A stretch of 64,000 nucleotides of DNA from Apricaphanius iberus (GCA_028564705.1 JAPXFQ010000385.1:2170001-2234000), one strand, 5' to 3'; counted from the stretch's first letter, positions 51,484 to 62,744 are shown. Notes: generated by a model not told the origin, from the sequence alone. Numbers and translations: made by a program.

Positions 51484-53059
51484 CAGCCGTGGACAAAATT
51501 GTTGGTACCCTTCATTAAATCAAAGAAAAACTCATAATGGTCACAGAATTAACTTTAATCTGACAAAAGTAATAATAAATAAAATTATATAAATGTTGAC
51601 CAATGAAAGTCAGACATTGCTTTTCATCCATTCTTCAACGGAATTATTTAAAAAATAAATGCATGAAACAGGCCTGGACAAAAATTATGGTACCCACAAC
51701 TTAATATTTGGTTGCACAACCTTTTGAGGCAATCACTGCAATCAAATGATTCCTGTAACTGTCAATGAGACTTCTGCACCTCTCAGCAGGTATTTTGGCC
51801 CACTCCTCATGAGCAAACTCTTCTAGTTGTTTCCGGTTTGAAGGGCGCCTTTTCCAGACAGCACGTTTCAGCTCCTTCCAAAGATGCTCAATAGGATTGA
51901 GATCAGGGCTCATAGAAGGCCAGTGTTTTCCTCTTAGCCCTTCTTGGGTGTTTTTAGCTGTGTGTTTTGGATCATTATCCTGTTGTAAGACCCGTGACCT
52001 GCGACTGAGACCATGCTTTCTGACACTGGCCAGCACATTTCTCTCTAGAATCCCCTGATAGTCTTAAGGCTTAATTGTACCCTGCACAGATTCAAGACAC
52101 CCTGTGTCATGTGCAGCAAATCAGCCCCAGAACATAACCGAGCTTCACCCATGTTTCACAGTAGGGGCCGTGTTCTTTTCTAGATATGCTTCATTTTTCC
52201 GTCTGTGAACATAGAGCTGATGTGCCTTGGCAAAAAGTTAGATTTTTGTCTCATCTGTACACAGGACATTCTCCCAGAAGCTTTGTGGCTCGTCAGCATG
52301 TAGTTTGGCATACTCCAGTCTGTTTTTTTTAATGATTTGTCCTCTGGCTCAAACAGCGAAGGATGTTCCGATCTGACACTGATGTTCCTTGAGCATAAAG
52401 TTCAGCTTGGATCTATTTTGAAGTCTTTCTAGGCTCTTTTGTTACCATTTGGATTATCCGTCTCTTTGATCTGTCATCAATTTTCCTCCTGCAGCCACGT
52501 CCAGGGAGGTTGGCTACAGTCCCATGGATCGTACATTACTGAATGACATGTGCAGCTGTAGTCACAGAAACATCTAGCTGCTTGGAGATGGTCTTATAGC
52601 CTTTACAGTTAACATACTTGTCTATGATTTTCTTTCTCATCTCCTGAGACAACTCTTTCCTTTGCTTCCTCTGGTTTATATTGAGTGTGGTACACACCAC
52701 GTCACCAAACAACACAGTGACTACCTGGAGTCCTATATATAGGCCCACTGAGTGATTACAGGATTGTAGACACCTAGGATGCTGATTAGTGGACATACCT
52801 TGGATTAACATGTCCCTTTGGTCACATTATTTTCATTCTTTTCTAGGGGTACCATCATTTTTGTCCAGGCCTGTTTCATGCATTTATTTTTTAAATAATT
52901 CTGTTGAAGCATGGATGAAAAGCAATGTCTGACTTTCATTGGTCAACATTTATATAATTTTTATTTATTATTACTTTTGTCAGATTAAAGTTATTTCTGT
53001 GACCATTATAAGTTTTTATTTTATTTAATGAAGGGTACCAACAATTTTGTCCACGTCTG
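51484..53059 (-). mobile_element. Full-length but inactive Tc1-type transposon
   Basis: 1,576 bp flanked by TA (51482-51483 and 53060-53061), the Tc1/mariner target duplication. The inverted terminal repeats are about 212 bp each (51484-51695 and 52848-53059). The outer ends are CAGCCGTGGACAAAATTG and, inverted, CAGACGTGGACAAAATTG. Each arm carries a TGGACAAAATTGTTGGTACC-type motif at the outer end and a similar TGGACAAAAATTATGGTACC at the inner end, the IR/DR layout of Sleeping Beauty-like elements. The transposase inside is broken, so it cannot move itself. Confidence 0.92.
51701..52811 (-). pseudogene. Tc1-family transposase, broken
   Basis: Tc1 transposases bind the terminal repeats through an N-terminal paired-like helix-turn-helix and cut with a DDE/D catalytic core. 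At the 5' side (about 52536-52700, minus) the frame gives ELSQEMRKKIIDKYVNCKGY, KTISKQLDVSVTT, the DNA-binding region. A middle frame has TDETKI followed by an in-frame stop and then LFAKAHQLYVHRRKNEAY. At the 3' side (51701-52036) one frame gives VLQQDNDPKHTAK and WPSMSPDLNPIEHLWKELKR, covering the second catalytic Asp and the SPDLNPIE block with the final acidic residue. Stops and frameshifts between these blocks show it is dead. Confidence 0.9.
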
Positions 53060-53061
53060 TA

Positions 53062-56000
53062 ACTGCTCTCTTTATTAATTAAGTTAAATTACAAATAAAC
53101 CAGTGGTTCTTGAAAACAAAAGCACTTTCTCTTTATTCTGTCATATTTTCAATGTTTACTCTTTCTTAATCTATTTCCACAAATTTTCTTTGAAAACAAT
53201 TGCATGTTTTAATCTTTCTTTTTTCTACGGCTTCACTGAGTTAGGAAATCTTACTATTCTAAATACGGTATCCTCAGTCCTCTTTCTCTTCTGCCAGTAA
53301 AATTCTTGTTTATATTCATTTTCTTTGTCATGTCATCAGTGTCAGGACTGGGCTTCTACTGAAGTATAGGCCAATGCAACTGGCAATATATGTTACTGAC
53401 ATGGAAAATGTGAAATCCTGACACAATATGATAGTGGACACATTACATTCCAAACGCTCCATAGAAATTAATTTGGAGAAATTAATATTGCATTCAGTAA
53501 TATTATGAAGGTGATATATCCTGCAGCCAATGAGAGTCCTATACATGATTAAATGAATGTTCAGTAAGACATAGAGGAATACGATTTTAATGAGGAACAT
53601 TATAATAAAAATTTTATAAGCTAAAGACATGTAGTAAAGTGTTATAGGTAGAATAGATGACAATACCTGATAGAAGAATGTTAATTTTATTAATTAGTGG
53701 TGTGAGACTTAATATAGGCTTACTCCTACTTTCCACTGGACACATTTTATATGCAGCTGTTATATAATACTTAATAGCAGTGGTGGCTGGGGGGATTTCT
53801 CTGGAGGGAGGGGGTGGGGGGGTGCTATGACTGATGGCTAGATACAAGGCTGTCAAACGATTAAAATATTTTATCCAATTAATTACAGGGTAGATATTAA
53901 TTAATCATGACAAAATCAACAGGGTTGGGAGAAGCCCTAGGGGGACCTGAACCAGTTGAAGCCGCAATAATTCACCGCCACAGAGCTGATATGAGGCAAA
54001 TGCCATGCTGGAAAAGACTCCAGACATACTGCTTCAGTGAAGGTTGGAATCGATCACTGTGAACCAAGCCAGAGTACAAAGCCAATGTCCCAGTCAAAGC
54101 TTCCTGCATTACCAGCCACTGAGCAACCATGAGTCTGCTAGTCCATGTTACCCTATTGTTAGCCTGCTGGGTAGCGTCTTTTGAGCCGCACCTTATCAAC
54201 CACGGAGAAGCCTGGAGAACTTCATTCAATTAGGTCTGTCTGGTGTTGGCTCCTCGTTCCCATGCGATCGGCACTCGCTTCCGGAGAGTGTAGGGGCGCC
54301 AACATTTACCCCGGCGGGATTTTTTCAAAATAAAATCAGAGCTGAGAGACAGAGAGTGAAATAATGCACAGACACAGAATTTCTGTTTCACATTCATACA
54401 CATCTGCAGATGGAGAACAGTCAGAACTGAGTTGAACTGAACTGAACTGTCGTATACAGGGGTGTACCATTTTTATTAAAGAAGAACAAAGAACGTAGTC
54501 ACATGTCTATTCTCCTCCCCCTAGATTTTATTACACCAAACGTTTATTCTCAAGGTTTCCTGAGTTATCGCTGTAACCGTCCGGTCTGTTTATGACTGTC
54601 TACTCCCTACTCTGTTTCTTATCTCCGCATCCCACTTTTACAACGTGCAATAAACTTAGCCTAGAGTTTTACGACTTAAAAGCTTAACCCCATAAACCAT
54701 ACTTGACAAAACATTTCTTTACTATCATGCAAGCTAATAAAAACAGACTTTTACTTTCTGAATACTAACTAAAGATTATATAAACATATTCAATACGAGA
54801 CTGTTATATAAAGTAGCCCTAAAAAAATATGAATCACGACACTGGGCAGAGGCAAGATTAGTATAGGATAGATGACATTTAAGGGTTGTGTTGTTCACTG
54901 TGATTCATTACTGTATATAAAATTTCATCTGCTATTTCAATGGGTAAAACCAGGCAGTTTGGCTTGAAGGTTTAACCAGTGTTTTTAAAGAGTTTCTGAC
55001 CAAGAGTCGCTTTAAGTCCATCAACCCGACAGTTTTATTATTATTTTTTAATGTTTGATGAAGAATTGCTCTATAATAACACCACGTGGGTTTCATAAAC
55101 GACAAGATTGCTTTAGCCGTATTTGAATCCACCTTAATGCATCAAAATACCGAAATTAGATTGTTTACTGCTGTGATCAATCGATAAATAGAAGTAATTT
55201 TCCGTTTGCCTTGTTCTTATTCTTCTTTTGTAAATAAATTATTTTATTTTGGAAAGTCATTGTTTTTCAAGTTTATTTTACATATATACATAGTAAGGTG
55301 CTGTTCATTGAACATCTACAGCTCACCCTTCACTTTGTATTTATTAACTCAGCCTCAACCAGGTAGATAATAAACTATAAATGAGACTGAAATATTTGGT
55401 TATTGATATTGTTCCTTATTTGTCACTTGGTGTCCCATGTATACCTTTCCATAAATTATTAATCTTATTGATTTCCATAAACAATCCTTCATAACTACTC
55501 ATAATAATTGCATCCTGCTGCATCCACAACGAAGTAAATGCACTGACTGAAATGTTATTTAACTCACAAAGAAACAGGTCCTTGTGTGTTTGTTTTTTTA
55601 TGTGTGTGTGTCACACATAACATTAAAGGAGTAATTTTGGTTGTTAGAATTCAAGTTATGAAAATCAAAGTTTGTTTAGGCCAGTGAAGAAAATAGGGTT
55701 GCTCCACATGAATAATTTGTGATAGATTTAGCTGGACAAGACAGGGGAGCAGTAAATTAATCTAACTCTCATTTTCTTTTTTAAATCTATGTTCTAAATA
55801 TTTCAAATAATAAAAGAAAACAGCTCAATCTTGTTGCCCCCTGAGAGATAATTACATTACACCTGAAAGAATGATTTTCAAAAACCATGTGCTGTAAGTG
55901 AAGATTATTCTTCATTGACTATATTGAAAACCCTTCAAGTTGGAGAATATTTTCTTGGGTTGGAAAATTATGCATATACTGTAATAAATACATGCAATAC

Positions 56001-57384
56001 ACACATCCACACATTTTTTTCCACAGAGTAGATTTTCAAAAACCTTTAAATCAGCACATTTAGATGCATTGTCTATTCAGAGCATGTTCCAATTATCCAC
56101 TAATTAGAAACTTAGGTGACCGGTCAGCAAAAACAACTTGTTAAATAACTTTGATTTGTGAAGCTTCTGAATAAATTACTCTAAAAGACAAAGAATCAAG
56201 AAACACAATAGCAAAGGTCAGAGGGATGAGCTGAAAATGCTGCAAAAGCTAGACTGCCTTGCTAATTTCAGTTTCTATAGTGAGGGTTATTTTTTTTAAA
56301 GAATGTGTTTGTACTTTCAAAAAACATGTCCTAGACCAACTCGGAAAAAACATGAACCTAACTGAGGAAAGCGTGTGTTATAGCTTCAGAATTATGGAAA
56401 TGGCTAAAGGAAAATCGATTTGCAACTTAATCTGACCACACATACAGTCAGAGCAATTATTACCAATTTAAAAAATTGAAAGTGTAATGAAAAAGGCTGG
56501 ACAATAATCCATGTTTATCTTCACACACAGAGTAGGGGGGATAAAAAAGTATTCTAACTATTCTACTACAACTGCAGTAGCAAACAACGTTATCTAAATG
56601 TTGTCTTGAATTAAATTAGCTCCTAATGATTACATTTATATTCATTGTCTTGAAAAGAAAATGGCTTTTCAGCATCTGTTTGAACTTTTGATGTGAAAAT
56701 AATGGCTGATCATGAGCTCCCCTGCTGAACATTTGCATGTATACAGTATGATGTTATTTGTTTTTGAAAAACAAACAAACAAAAGTGCTAGTGTAACATT
56801 GCTTTCTGTTAGAGGTTCTTTAAATTTTCAAGAAATTATGTGTGGAAAGTAGAATTCATGCTAGACTATCAAAGGTCACAGTGGAAATTTAACAGTTGGG
56901 ATGTGTCTTAACCACAAGACAACCATTCTCCACTGTATTCTACAGCACATATTTTTCACTTTGGTTTATCTACATCAATATTTAGCTCACTCATTACCCA
57001 GCACATAGTGTAGTGCAGTTGCTCTGTTGAGGTGCATTTCTAGTTAAACTGTGAACTTTGGCATGCCAAACGTTCCCAGAATTAATCCCTCTGAAAGAGT
57101 ACCCTGAAAGAATATTAAAATTCAGCTAAACTTCCTCTTTAAATGTCTTAAAGCATTACAATGAAGCTCTTCGAGACATTTTTAATGTGAGATCTCCACT
57201 GGAAAAAACAAATACCAACAATAACACACTATATTTGTTGGGGATAGGTTCTGGTAAGAAAGTTGGAACTTGAAAATATGTTCATCTTAGTTTAGCACCA
57301 GATAAACTGAACCACAAAAAAAATCATATAACCCACTGGTTCCGAGGAAACAAAACAATATCCCCACCACAACATTTAGACGCT
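53062..57384. other. Intergenic stretch with little recognisable content
   Basis: Mostly AT-rich. At about 53848-53915 a GGCTGTCAAACGATTAAAAT motif followed by CCAATTAATTACAGGG resembles a common fish short DNA-element end. The segment 53930-54310 is more GC-rich and contains TGTTGGCTCC (54243) and an inverted GGGGCGCCAACA (54302), but I could not assign it. TC-, TG- and AT-rich patches occur elsewhere. No gene is supported. Confidence 0.5.
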
Positions 57385-57672
57385 TTGCTGATAACAAAAC
57401 CTAGATCACTGGTGAACCTGAATGAACTGCTAAACAAGAAAAAAAGAGCCTTCAGGGTGGGAGACAGGGAATTTTTGAGGAGTATACAGAAGCAACTTAA
57501 AGTCAAGATCAGAGACAGCAAAGAGGCATGCAGGGAGATGTTGGAGAGCAAATTACAGAGGAAAAATACCAGATATGTCTGGTCAGGAATGAAAAAGATC
57601 ACAGGTTTTAAGCAGAGAAAGGATTGGTTAGATGGACAAAGCCAATGAATTGAACACATTCTTCAATAGGTT
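57385..57672 (+). pseudogene. CR1/Rex1-like LINE ORF2 fragment (linker region)
   Basis: The plus frame gives LVNLNELLNKKKRAFRVGDR, EFLRSIQKQLKVKIRDSKEA, RKNTRYVWSGMKKITGFKQR, then, in another frame, NELNTFFNRFSS. This pattern (LLN.KKRAFR.GD...L...Q..LK.KIR..K....ME.L...N...VW.GMK.ITG) is the stretch between endonuclease and reverse transcriptase in CR1/Rex1-type LINEs. There is no RT behind it. It points towards the antisense endonuclease piece that begins at about 57672. Confidence 0.7.
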
Positions 57673-58180
57673 CAGTTCTGGAAAAAGCTCTTTGCAAATA
57701 ATGTGGACCAAAACTTACTTCCAAGAGTTCAGTATCTTGGCTGCATAGATGAGTCTTCGCTGAAACGTCCTGGATGACACCATCTGTTGAGAAGCACTGC
57801 TAATCCACATTGTTTTATTTTCCCACTCCTTTTCTGATCTCTGTCTTCTCGAATAGTCATGAATCCAGGATGAGAGATGTTGGAGTCAGGTATATGATGC
57901 TGCAGCCACATCCTCAGTGAAACACATAAAAGCAACTCTAGCTGAGTCTTTGGGGTTGGTGTTTATTAATCTTGTTAGTTATCTCACATTGCTCATTATG
58001 ATGGAAGAGATGGTTTGAACTTCCTCCTTCTCAGTTTCATTTTTGCTCCTGTTCTGCATCCACACCTCCTCCTTCTCGTTAGGGATTTGTGGCTTCACTT
58101 GAGGTATTATTTCAGCTTTTACTATGGTATTCAGCTGCTCAAGGCTGCAAACCACCTGGTTGCTATGGTTGCATACCATA
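57672..58180 (-). pseudogene. CR1/Rex1-like LINE endonuclease fragment
   Basis: On the minus strand, three frames in sequence give SIIMSNVR; FMCFTED; then HHIPDSNISHPGFMTIREDR, SGKIKQCGLAVLLNRWCHPG; and finally DTELLEVSFGPHYLQRAF. These follow, in order, the N-terminal apurinic-type endonuclease of CR1/Rex1 LINEs (S.RNK.DEL, CFTETWL with the catalytic Glu, IPDS.....GF...R.DR....GK..GGGLA..VN..WC, IE.L.V..RP.YLPREF). Frameshifts and a stop make it non-functional. Confidence 0.7.
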
Positions 58181-58689
58181 ATACATTATCGAAAAGTAAA
58201 AAATTAACAACAGAAGTGCTTCCAGCTTCAAAGCACCAAAAACTAGATAGAATAATGGCAGAAAAATGTTGTCATTGTTCAAGGGAACAGGAAGAAACAT
58301 TAGAAAAAAACAAAATTTTATATGCAGCCAAGAGAGCCATTCCAACATGCAGCCACCCACATCAGCGTAGCGTGATTCTAAAATGTTTTACCCTATGTAG
58401 TTATGAGATCCGTAACAGGAAAACAAATACATGCTTGTTTTAATTTGTAAATTTTAACAGTGAAAGGAGCTCTTATTACGGTTAAATATAATAAATATAA
58501 ATAAAATTAAAAAATATAAAAATTAAAAATAAAATCACAGTATATCATCTGATATACATAGAACATCTCAAATCATTAAAGGCTTTAATAAATTCCAGAA
58601 ATGCATACTTCTCCAGAATTATCTCAGAACATAAAAATAATCCCCAAATTTTGTTTTCCATGAAAGTTAACATTCTTAATCACACTTCT

Positions 58690-60192
58690 AATGCATTTCA
58701 TACCAGAGGAAACACTGGACAGTTTTGTCGTGGTAGAAGCTGGGACCCTCAATAAAGTTTTCTCCTCAGTGAGGCCCATATTCCCACCTGGCTTCATAAG
58801 AAATTTTATGGATCACTTAGAAACGAGATTTTAACCATGATGAATTGCTTCCTTCAGACCGGGAGTTTTACTGCTGCCTTTAAAGGGGCAGTAGTGAGGC
58901 ATCTGCTGAAGAAGAACAATTTAGATTTTAATGATTTAAAAAGCTTCCGACCGGTATCTAACTCGCAATTTTTAAGCAAAGTTTTAGAAAAACTTGTTTT
59001 AATTCAGCTTAATGATTTTATTAATGCTCACAATGTCCTGGAAAAATTTCAGTTTGGTTTGAGGGTGAACCACAGCACTGAGACGGTTCTTTTAAAGAAT
59101 TGAAATGATTTAAATTAAACTACGATGCTCAGAGGTGACAGGGTTGGGTCTACTGGATCTAAGCGCCTTTGATACAGTAGACCACACTATTCTTTTAACC
59201 CGCTTAAAACTGATTGGCCTCTTTGGTACTGTTCATAAATGGTTCCCATCATATCTTACAGACAGAATTTTTATGGTAATTTTAGATACCTGTTCTTCTA
59301 AGGTCCACAAGACCACATGTGGTGTGCCCCAGGGTTCAGTTTTAGGCCCAGTGCTTTTTAACCTCTATATGCTCTCTCTTGGTAGTGTCATCACAAGACA
59401 CAGAGTTTATTTTCACAGTTATGCTGATGATAAACAGTTGTAAATCTCCCCAAAGTCAGGACACGGACTCATGGTGAGGCGTCTTTCCATTATTATGGCC
59501 TTCACCTCTGGAACAGGCTGCCAGAGAACCTCAGGGCTGCAGGGAACATTCATGTTTTTAAGAGCAGGCTCAAGACTTACCTTTTTAACTGAACTTTTAA
59601 CTGATTATTATGTATTAATATCTGTATAATTGTTCTATATTCTTTATTTGATTTAATTTTTAGTTTAGCTTCTAGCTGACTATTATTGATTAATTATTGT
59701 TTATCCGCTTTGCATTTTTATTTGATCATATCTTATCATTGTTTTACACTTGCTAATTTAAAATGCTATTATTCTTAACATTTTTATCAATATTTTTATC
59801 AATCATTTACTACTTAATCTCCAGTGTTTCCTCTGTGGGAGCCCTCTGCCTCAGGAGCGGCTGTCGGCTGTGGCTGCCTGGGTGATCTCCAGGTAGAGCT
59901 TGGGTGGAGGTGGGGGTACCGTCCCTCCCTCTTCTGGGCGCCCTGGGTCAGTGCCTTGGCTGCTGCTGCTGATCTGCTGCTGCCGATGCAGATAGCTCCC
60001 ATGAAGACGTTTCTTGACTCATCTGTACTCAGCTCGTTGTTGCTTTTGTTTACTGTTTCTTTTAAGTGTGTGCTAGCAAGGGAGATGGGTTGGGTATAGT
60101 TGTGACAATGTTTTTATTTTGTGTTTGGGAATGGGGGGGTGTTCTGGGTTCATTTTAATCTGTAAAGAACTTTGAGAAGCTATGTCATTTGA
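58690..60192 (+). mobile_element. L2-type LINE, internally deleted, 3' tail split by an insertion
   Basis: The 5' side starts within the ORF near 58690 and reads AAFKGAVVRHLLKKNNLDFN, SFRPVSNSQFLSKVLEKLVL, FEKFQFGLRVNHSTETVLL. It continues (59135-59443) with LDLSAFDTVDHTILLTRLK, CGVPQGSVLGPVLFNLYM, FHSYADDKQL. These are RT motifs, including the SAFDTVDH catalytic block and YADD. It then jumps to the ORF end (59491-59592: LHLWNRLPENLRAAGNIHVF KSRLKTYLFN, stop). A 3' UTR follows, ending AAGAACTTTGAGAAGC and the target site of the next element. The rest of the tail resumes at 62478. Confidence 0.8.
58837..59592 (+). pseudogene. L2-type reverse transcriptase remnant
   Basis: The enzyme would copy the LINE RNA at a nicked target. 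The visible motifs are FRPVSN, FGLRVNHSTE, SAFDTVDH (first catalytic Asp), GVPQGSVLGP and YADD (the catalytic pair). A stop near 59101 and loss of about 20 codons of frame separate the first two parts, and the region between YADD and the C-terminal LWNRLPENLR block is deleted, so it is non-functional. Confidence 0.8.
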
Positions 60193-62357
60193 CATACCCT
60201 CCACAGGACACCCCGAGGGACACGGTCGAATGCCTTCTCCAAGTCCACAAAGCACATGTAGACCGGTTGGGCGAACTCCCACGCACCCTCCAGGACCCTG
60301 CCGAGGGTGTAGAGCTGGTCCAGTGTTCCACGGCCAGGACGAAAACCGCATTGTTCCTCCTGAATCCGAGGTTCGACTATCCGTCGGACCCTCCTCTCCA
60401 GAACCCCCGAATAGACCTTAACAGGGAGGCTCAGAAGTGTGATCCCCCTATAGTTGGAACACACTCTGTGGTCCCCCTTTTTAAAGAGGGGGACCACCAC
60501 CCCGGTCTGCCAATCCAAGGGAACTGCCCCCGATGTCCACGCAATATTGCAGAGCCGCGTCAACCAACACAGCCCTACAACATCCAGAGCCTTGAGGAAC
60601 TCCGGCCGAATCTCATCGAGCTTTTTAACAACCTCAGTGACTTCAGCACCAGAGATTGGAGAGCCCGTACCAGAGTCCTCAGAATCTGCTTCCAAACAGG
60701 AAGGCGTGTCGGTGGGATTGAGGAGGTCTTCGAAGTATTCCATCCACCGACCCAAAACGTCCCGCGTTGAGGTCAGCAGCTCACCGCCCCCACTGTAAAC
60801 AGTGTTGGTGGCAGACCGTTTCCCCCCCCTGAGATGCCGGATGGTGGACCAGAATCGCTTCGAAGCCATACGGAAGTCGTTCTCCATGGTCTCTCCAAAC
60901 TCCTCCCACGCCTGAGTTTTTGCCTCAGCGACCGTCCGAGCCGCACTCCGCTTGGCCTGTCGGTACCTATCAGCTGCTTCCGGAGTCCCACAGGCTAAAA
61001 AGGCCCGATAGGACTCCTTCTTTAGCTTGACAGCATCCCTCACCGCTGGTGTCCACCATCGGGTTCGAGGGTTGCCGCCGCGACAGGCACCGACTACCTT
61101 ACGGCCACAACTACGGTCAGCCGCTTCGACAATGGAGGCACGGAACATGGCCCATTCAGACTCAATGTCCCCCGCCTCCCCCGGGACGTGTTTGAAGTTC
61201 TGCCGGAGGTGAGAGTTGAAACCCCTTCTGACAGGAGACTCCGCCAGACGTTCCCAGCAGACCCTCACAACACGTTTGGGCCTGCCAGGTCTGTCCGGCG
61301 TCCTCCCCCACCACCGGAGCCGACTCACCACCAGGTAGTGGTCGGTGGATAGCTCCGCCCCTCTCTTCACCCGAGTGTCCAAAACATGCGGCCGCAGGTC
61401 CGATGAAACGACAACCAGGTCGATCATCGAGCTGCGGCCTAGGGTGTCCTGGTGCCAAGTGCACACATGAACACCCTTATGCTTGTACATGGTGTTTGTT
61501 ATGGACAATCCATGACGAGCACAGAAGTCCAACAACAAAACACCGCTCGGGTTCAGATCGGGGGGGCCATACCGCCCAACCACGCCTCTCCAGGTCTCAC
61601 TGTCACTGCCCACGTGAGCGTTGAAATCCCCCAGCAGAATGAGGGAGTCCCCAGAAGGAGCACTCTCCAGCACCCCCTCCAAGGACTCCAAGAAGGGTGG
61701 GTAATCTGCACTACCGTTTGGTGCATAAGCACAAACAATAGTCAGAACCCGTCCCCCCACCCGCAGGCGGAGGGAGGCTACCCTCTCATTCACCGGGGTA
61801 AACCCCAACGTATAGGCGCCGAGATGGGGGGCAACAAGTATGCCCACCCCAGCTCGGCGCCTCTCACCGGGGGAAACGCCAGAGTGGAAGAGAGTCCAAC
61901 CCCTCTCGAGGAGACGGGTTCCAGAGCCAGAGCCATGCGTCGAGGCAAGGCCGACGATGTCCAGTCGGAACCTTTCAACCTCGCACACCAGCTCCGGCTC
62001 CTTCCCCGCCAGAGAGGTGACGTTCCACGTCCCAAGAGCCAGCTTCTGCAGCCGAGGATCGGACCGCCAAGGTCCCCGCCTTCGGCCACCGCCCATCTTG
62101 CATTGCACCCGACCCCTATGGCCCCTCCCACAGGTGGTGAGCTCATGGGAAGGGGGGCCCATGTTTCCTCTTCGGGCTAAGCCCGGCCGGGCCCCATAGG
62201 TAAAGGCCCGGCCACCAGGCGCTCGCCAACGTGCCCCACCTCCAGGCCTGGCTCCAGAGTGGGGCCCCGGTGACCCGCGTCCGGGCGAGGGAACACTTGG
62301 TCCAACGCTGTCATTCATCATAGGGGTTTTTGGGCTGCACTTTGTCTGATCCCTCAC
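60180..62357 (-). CDS. Truncated LINE polyprotein (endonuclease + start of RT), 725 aa
   Basis: This is an uninterrupted frame. Residues 1-100 are Gly/Arg/Pro-rich with no known domain. About 107-345 is an apurinic-type endonuclease: [14 protein letters not shown] (Asn112), LDIVGL at 132-137, [10 protein letters not shown] (244-250), TWHQD (300-304), IDLVVVSSD (312-320) and STDHYLV (337-343) with the catalytic Asp-His pair. Residue 139 is Ser (GLASTH) where most such enzymes have the metal-binding Glu. About 350-590 is the linker ([20 protein letters not shown]). RT begins near 590 ([40 protein letters not shown]) and ends at [19 protein letters not shown] with Asp705. The last residues (CQMT) and stop come from flanking L2 sequence. 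Between VVKKL and DEIRPE about nine residues usual in relatives seem to be missing. Confidence 0.85.
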   Translation of the reverse strand: MRDQTKCSPKTPMMNDSVGPSVPSPGRGSPGPHSGARPGGGARWRAPGGRAFTYGARPGLARRGNMGPPSHELTTCGRGHRGRVQCKMGGGRRRGPWRSDPRLQKLALGTWNVTSLAGKEPELVCEVERFRLDIVGLASTHGSGSGTRLLERGWTLFHSGVSPGERRRAGVGILVAPHLGAYTLGFTPVNERVASLRLRVGGRVLTIVCAYAPNGSADYPPFLESLEGVLESAPSGDSLILLGDFNAHVGSDSETWRGVVGRYGPPDLNPSGVLLLDFCARHGLSITNTMYKHKGVHVCTWHQDTLGRSSMIDLVVVSSDLRPHVLDTRVKRGAELSTDHYLVVSRLRWWGRTPDRPGRPKRVVRVCWERLAESPVRRGFNSHLRQNFKHVPGEAGDIESEWAMFRASIVEAADRSCGRKVVGACRGGNPRTRWWTPAVRDAVKLKKESYRAFLACGTPEAADRYRQAKRSAARTVAEAKTQAWEEFGETMENDFRMASKRFWSTIRHLRGGKRSATNTVYSGGGELLTSTRDVLGRWMEYFEDLLNPTDTPSCLEADSEDSGTGSPISGAEVTEVVKKLDEIRPEFLKALDVVGLCWLTRLCNIAWTSGAVPLDWQTGVVVPLFKKGDHRVCSNYRGITLLSLPVKVYSGVLERRVRRIVEPRIQEEQCGFRPGRGTLDQLYTLGRVLEGAWEFAQPVYMCFVDLEKAFDRVPRGVLWRVCQMT

Positions 62358-62477
62358 CTAGGACCAGTTTGCCAAGGGTGACCCTACCAGGGGCATAAAG
62401 CCCCAGACAACATAGCTCCTAGGATCATTGGGACACTCAAACCCCTCCACAGCGGTAAGGTGGCAGCCCAAGGAGGG
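60193..62477 (-). mobile_element. RTE-like LINE inserted in the L2 tail, lacking its 3' part
   Basis: 2,285 bp of strongly GC-rich DNA in an AT-rich setting, flanked by the 9-bp direct repeat GTCATTTGA (60184-60192 and 62478-62486). The L2 tail reads continuously across once one repeat copy is removed. On the minus strand it keeps a 5' leader (about 62358-62477), the endonuclease and the N-terminal part of RT, but stops just after the first RT catalytic block, with no YADD block, C-terminus or 3' UTR. I assign it to an RTE-like clade on the endonuclease/RT style. A different non-LTR clade is possible. Confidence 0.8.
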
Positions 62478-62545
62478 GTCATTTGAAAAGAGCTTTATAA
62501 ATTAAGTTTGATTAATTGATAAATTGATTGGTTGATTGAAATATT
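62478..62545 (+). mobile_element. Remaining 3' tail of the L2-type LINE
   Basis: After the second copy of GTCATTTGA comes AAAGAGCTTTATAAATTAAG then TTTGATTAATTGATAAATTG and TTGGTTGATTGA. This is the usual L2-type end (AGCGCTTTATAAAT followed by TTGATTGA repeats) and directly continues the sequence left of 60193. Confidence 0.8.
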
Positions 62546-62740
62546 TACAACTGCATCTCAAAAATTTTTGTCAAAATTGTTATCCAAAATTTCAATAAAA
62601 AAAGTGATTTTGAGCATCATTATGACTTACTGCTAATCATTACCACCCAAAAAATGTATACGATAAATTGAATAAATAAATACAAATATTTCTCACACAG
62701 GAATATTTATCAATTGAAATGCATGTCATGTCCATGCACT
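62546..62740. other. AT-rich spacer
   Basis: No recognisable feature between the L2 tail and the Tc1-type remnant. Confidence 0.5.
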
Positions 62741-62744
62741 GTAT

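Noticed and set aside
54240..54320. Possible LTR/primer-binding-site motif: TGTTGGC at 54243 and inverted GCGCCAACA at 54306; on the minus strand TGGCGCCCC looks like the start of a tRNA-Lys type primer site.
   Set aside because: Only about 8 bases fit, the following bases do not match a tRNA 3' end I know, there is no CA terminus beside it, and no second LTR or gag/pol frame is visible.
58015..58443. Open frame of 142 codons on plus.
   Set aside because: Its first part is antisense to a LINE endonuclease remnant; no domain is recognisable in the rest.
61452..62180. Long plus-strand open frame of 242 codons.
   Set aside because: It is the shadow of the GC-rich LINE frame on the minus strand.
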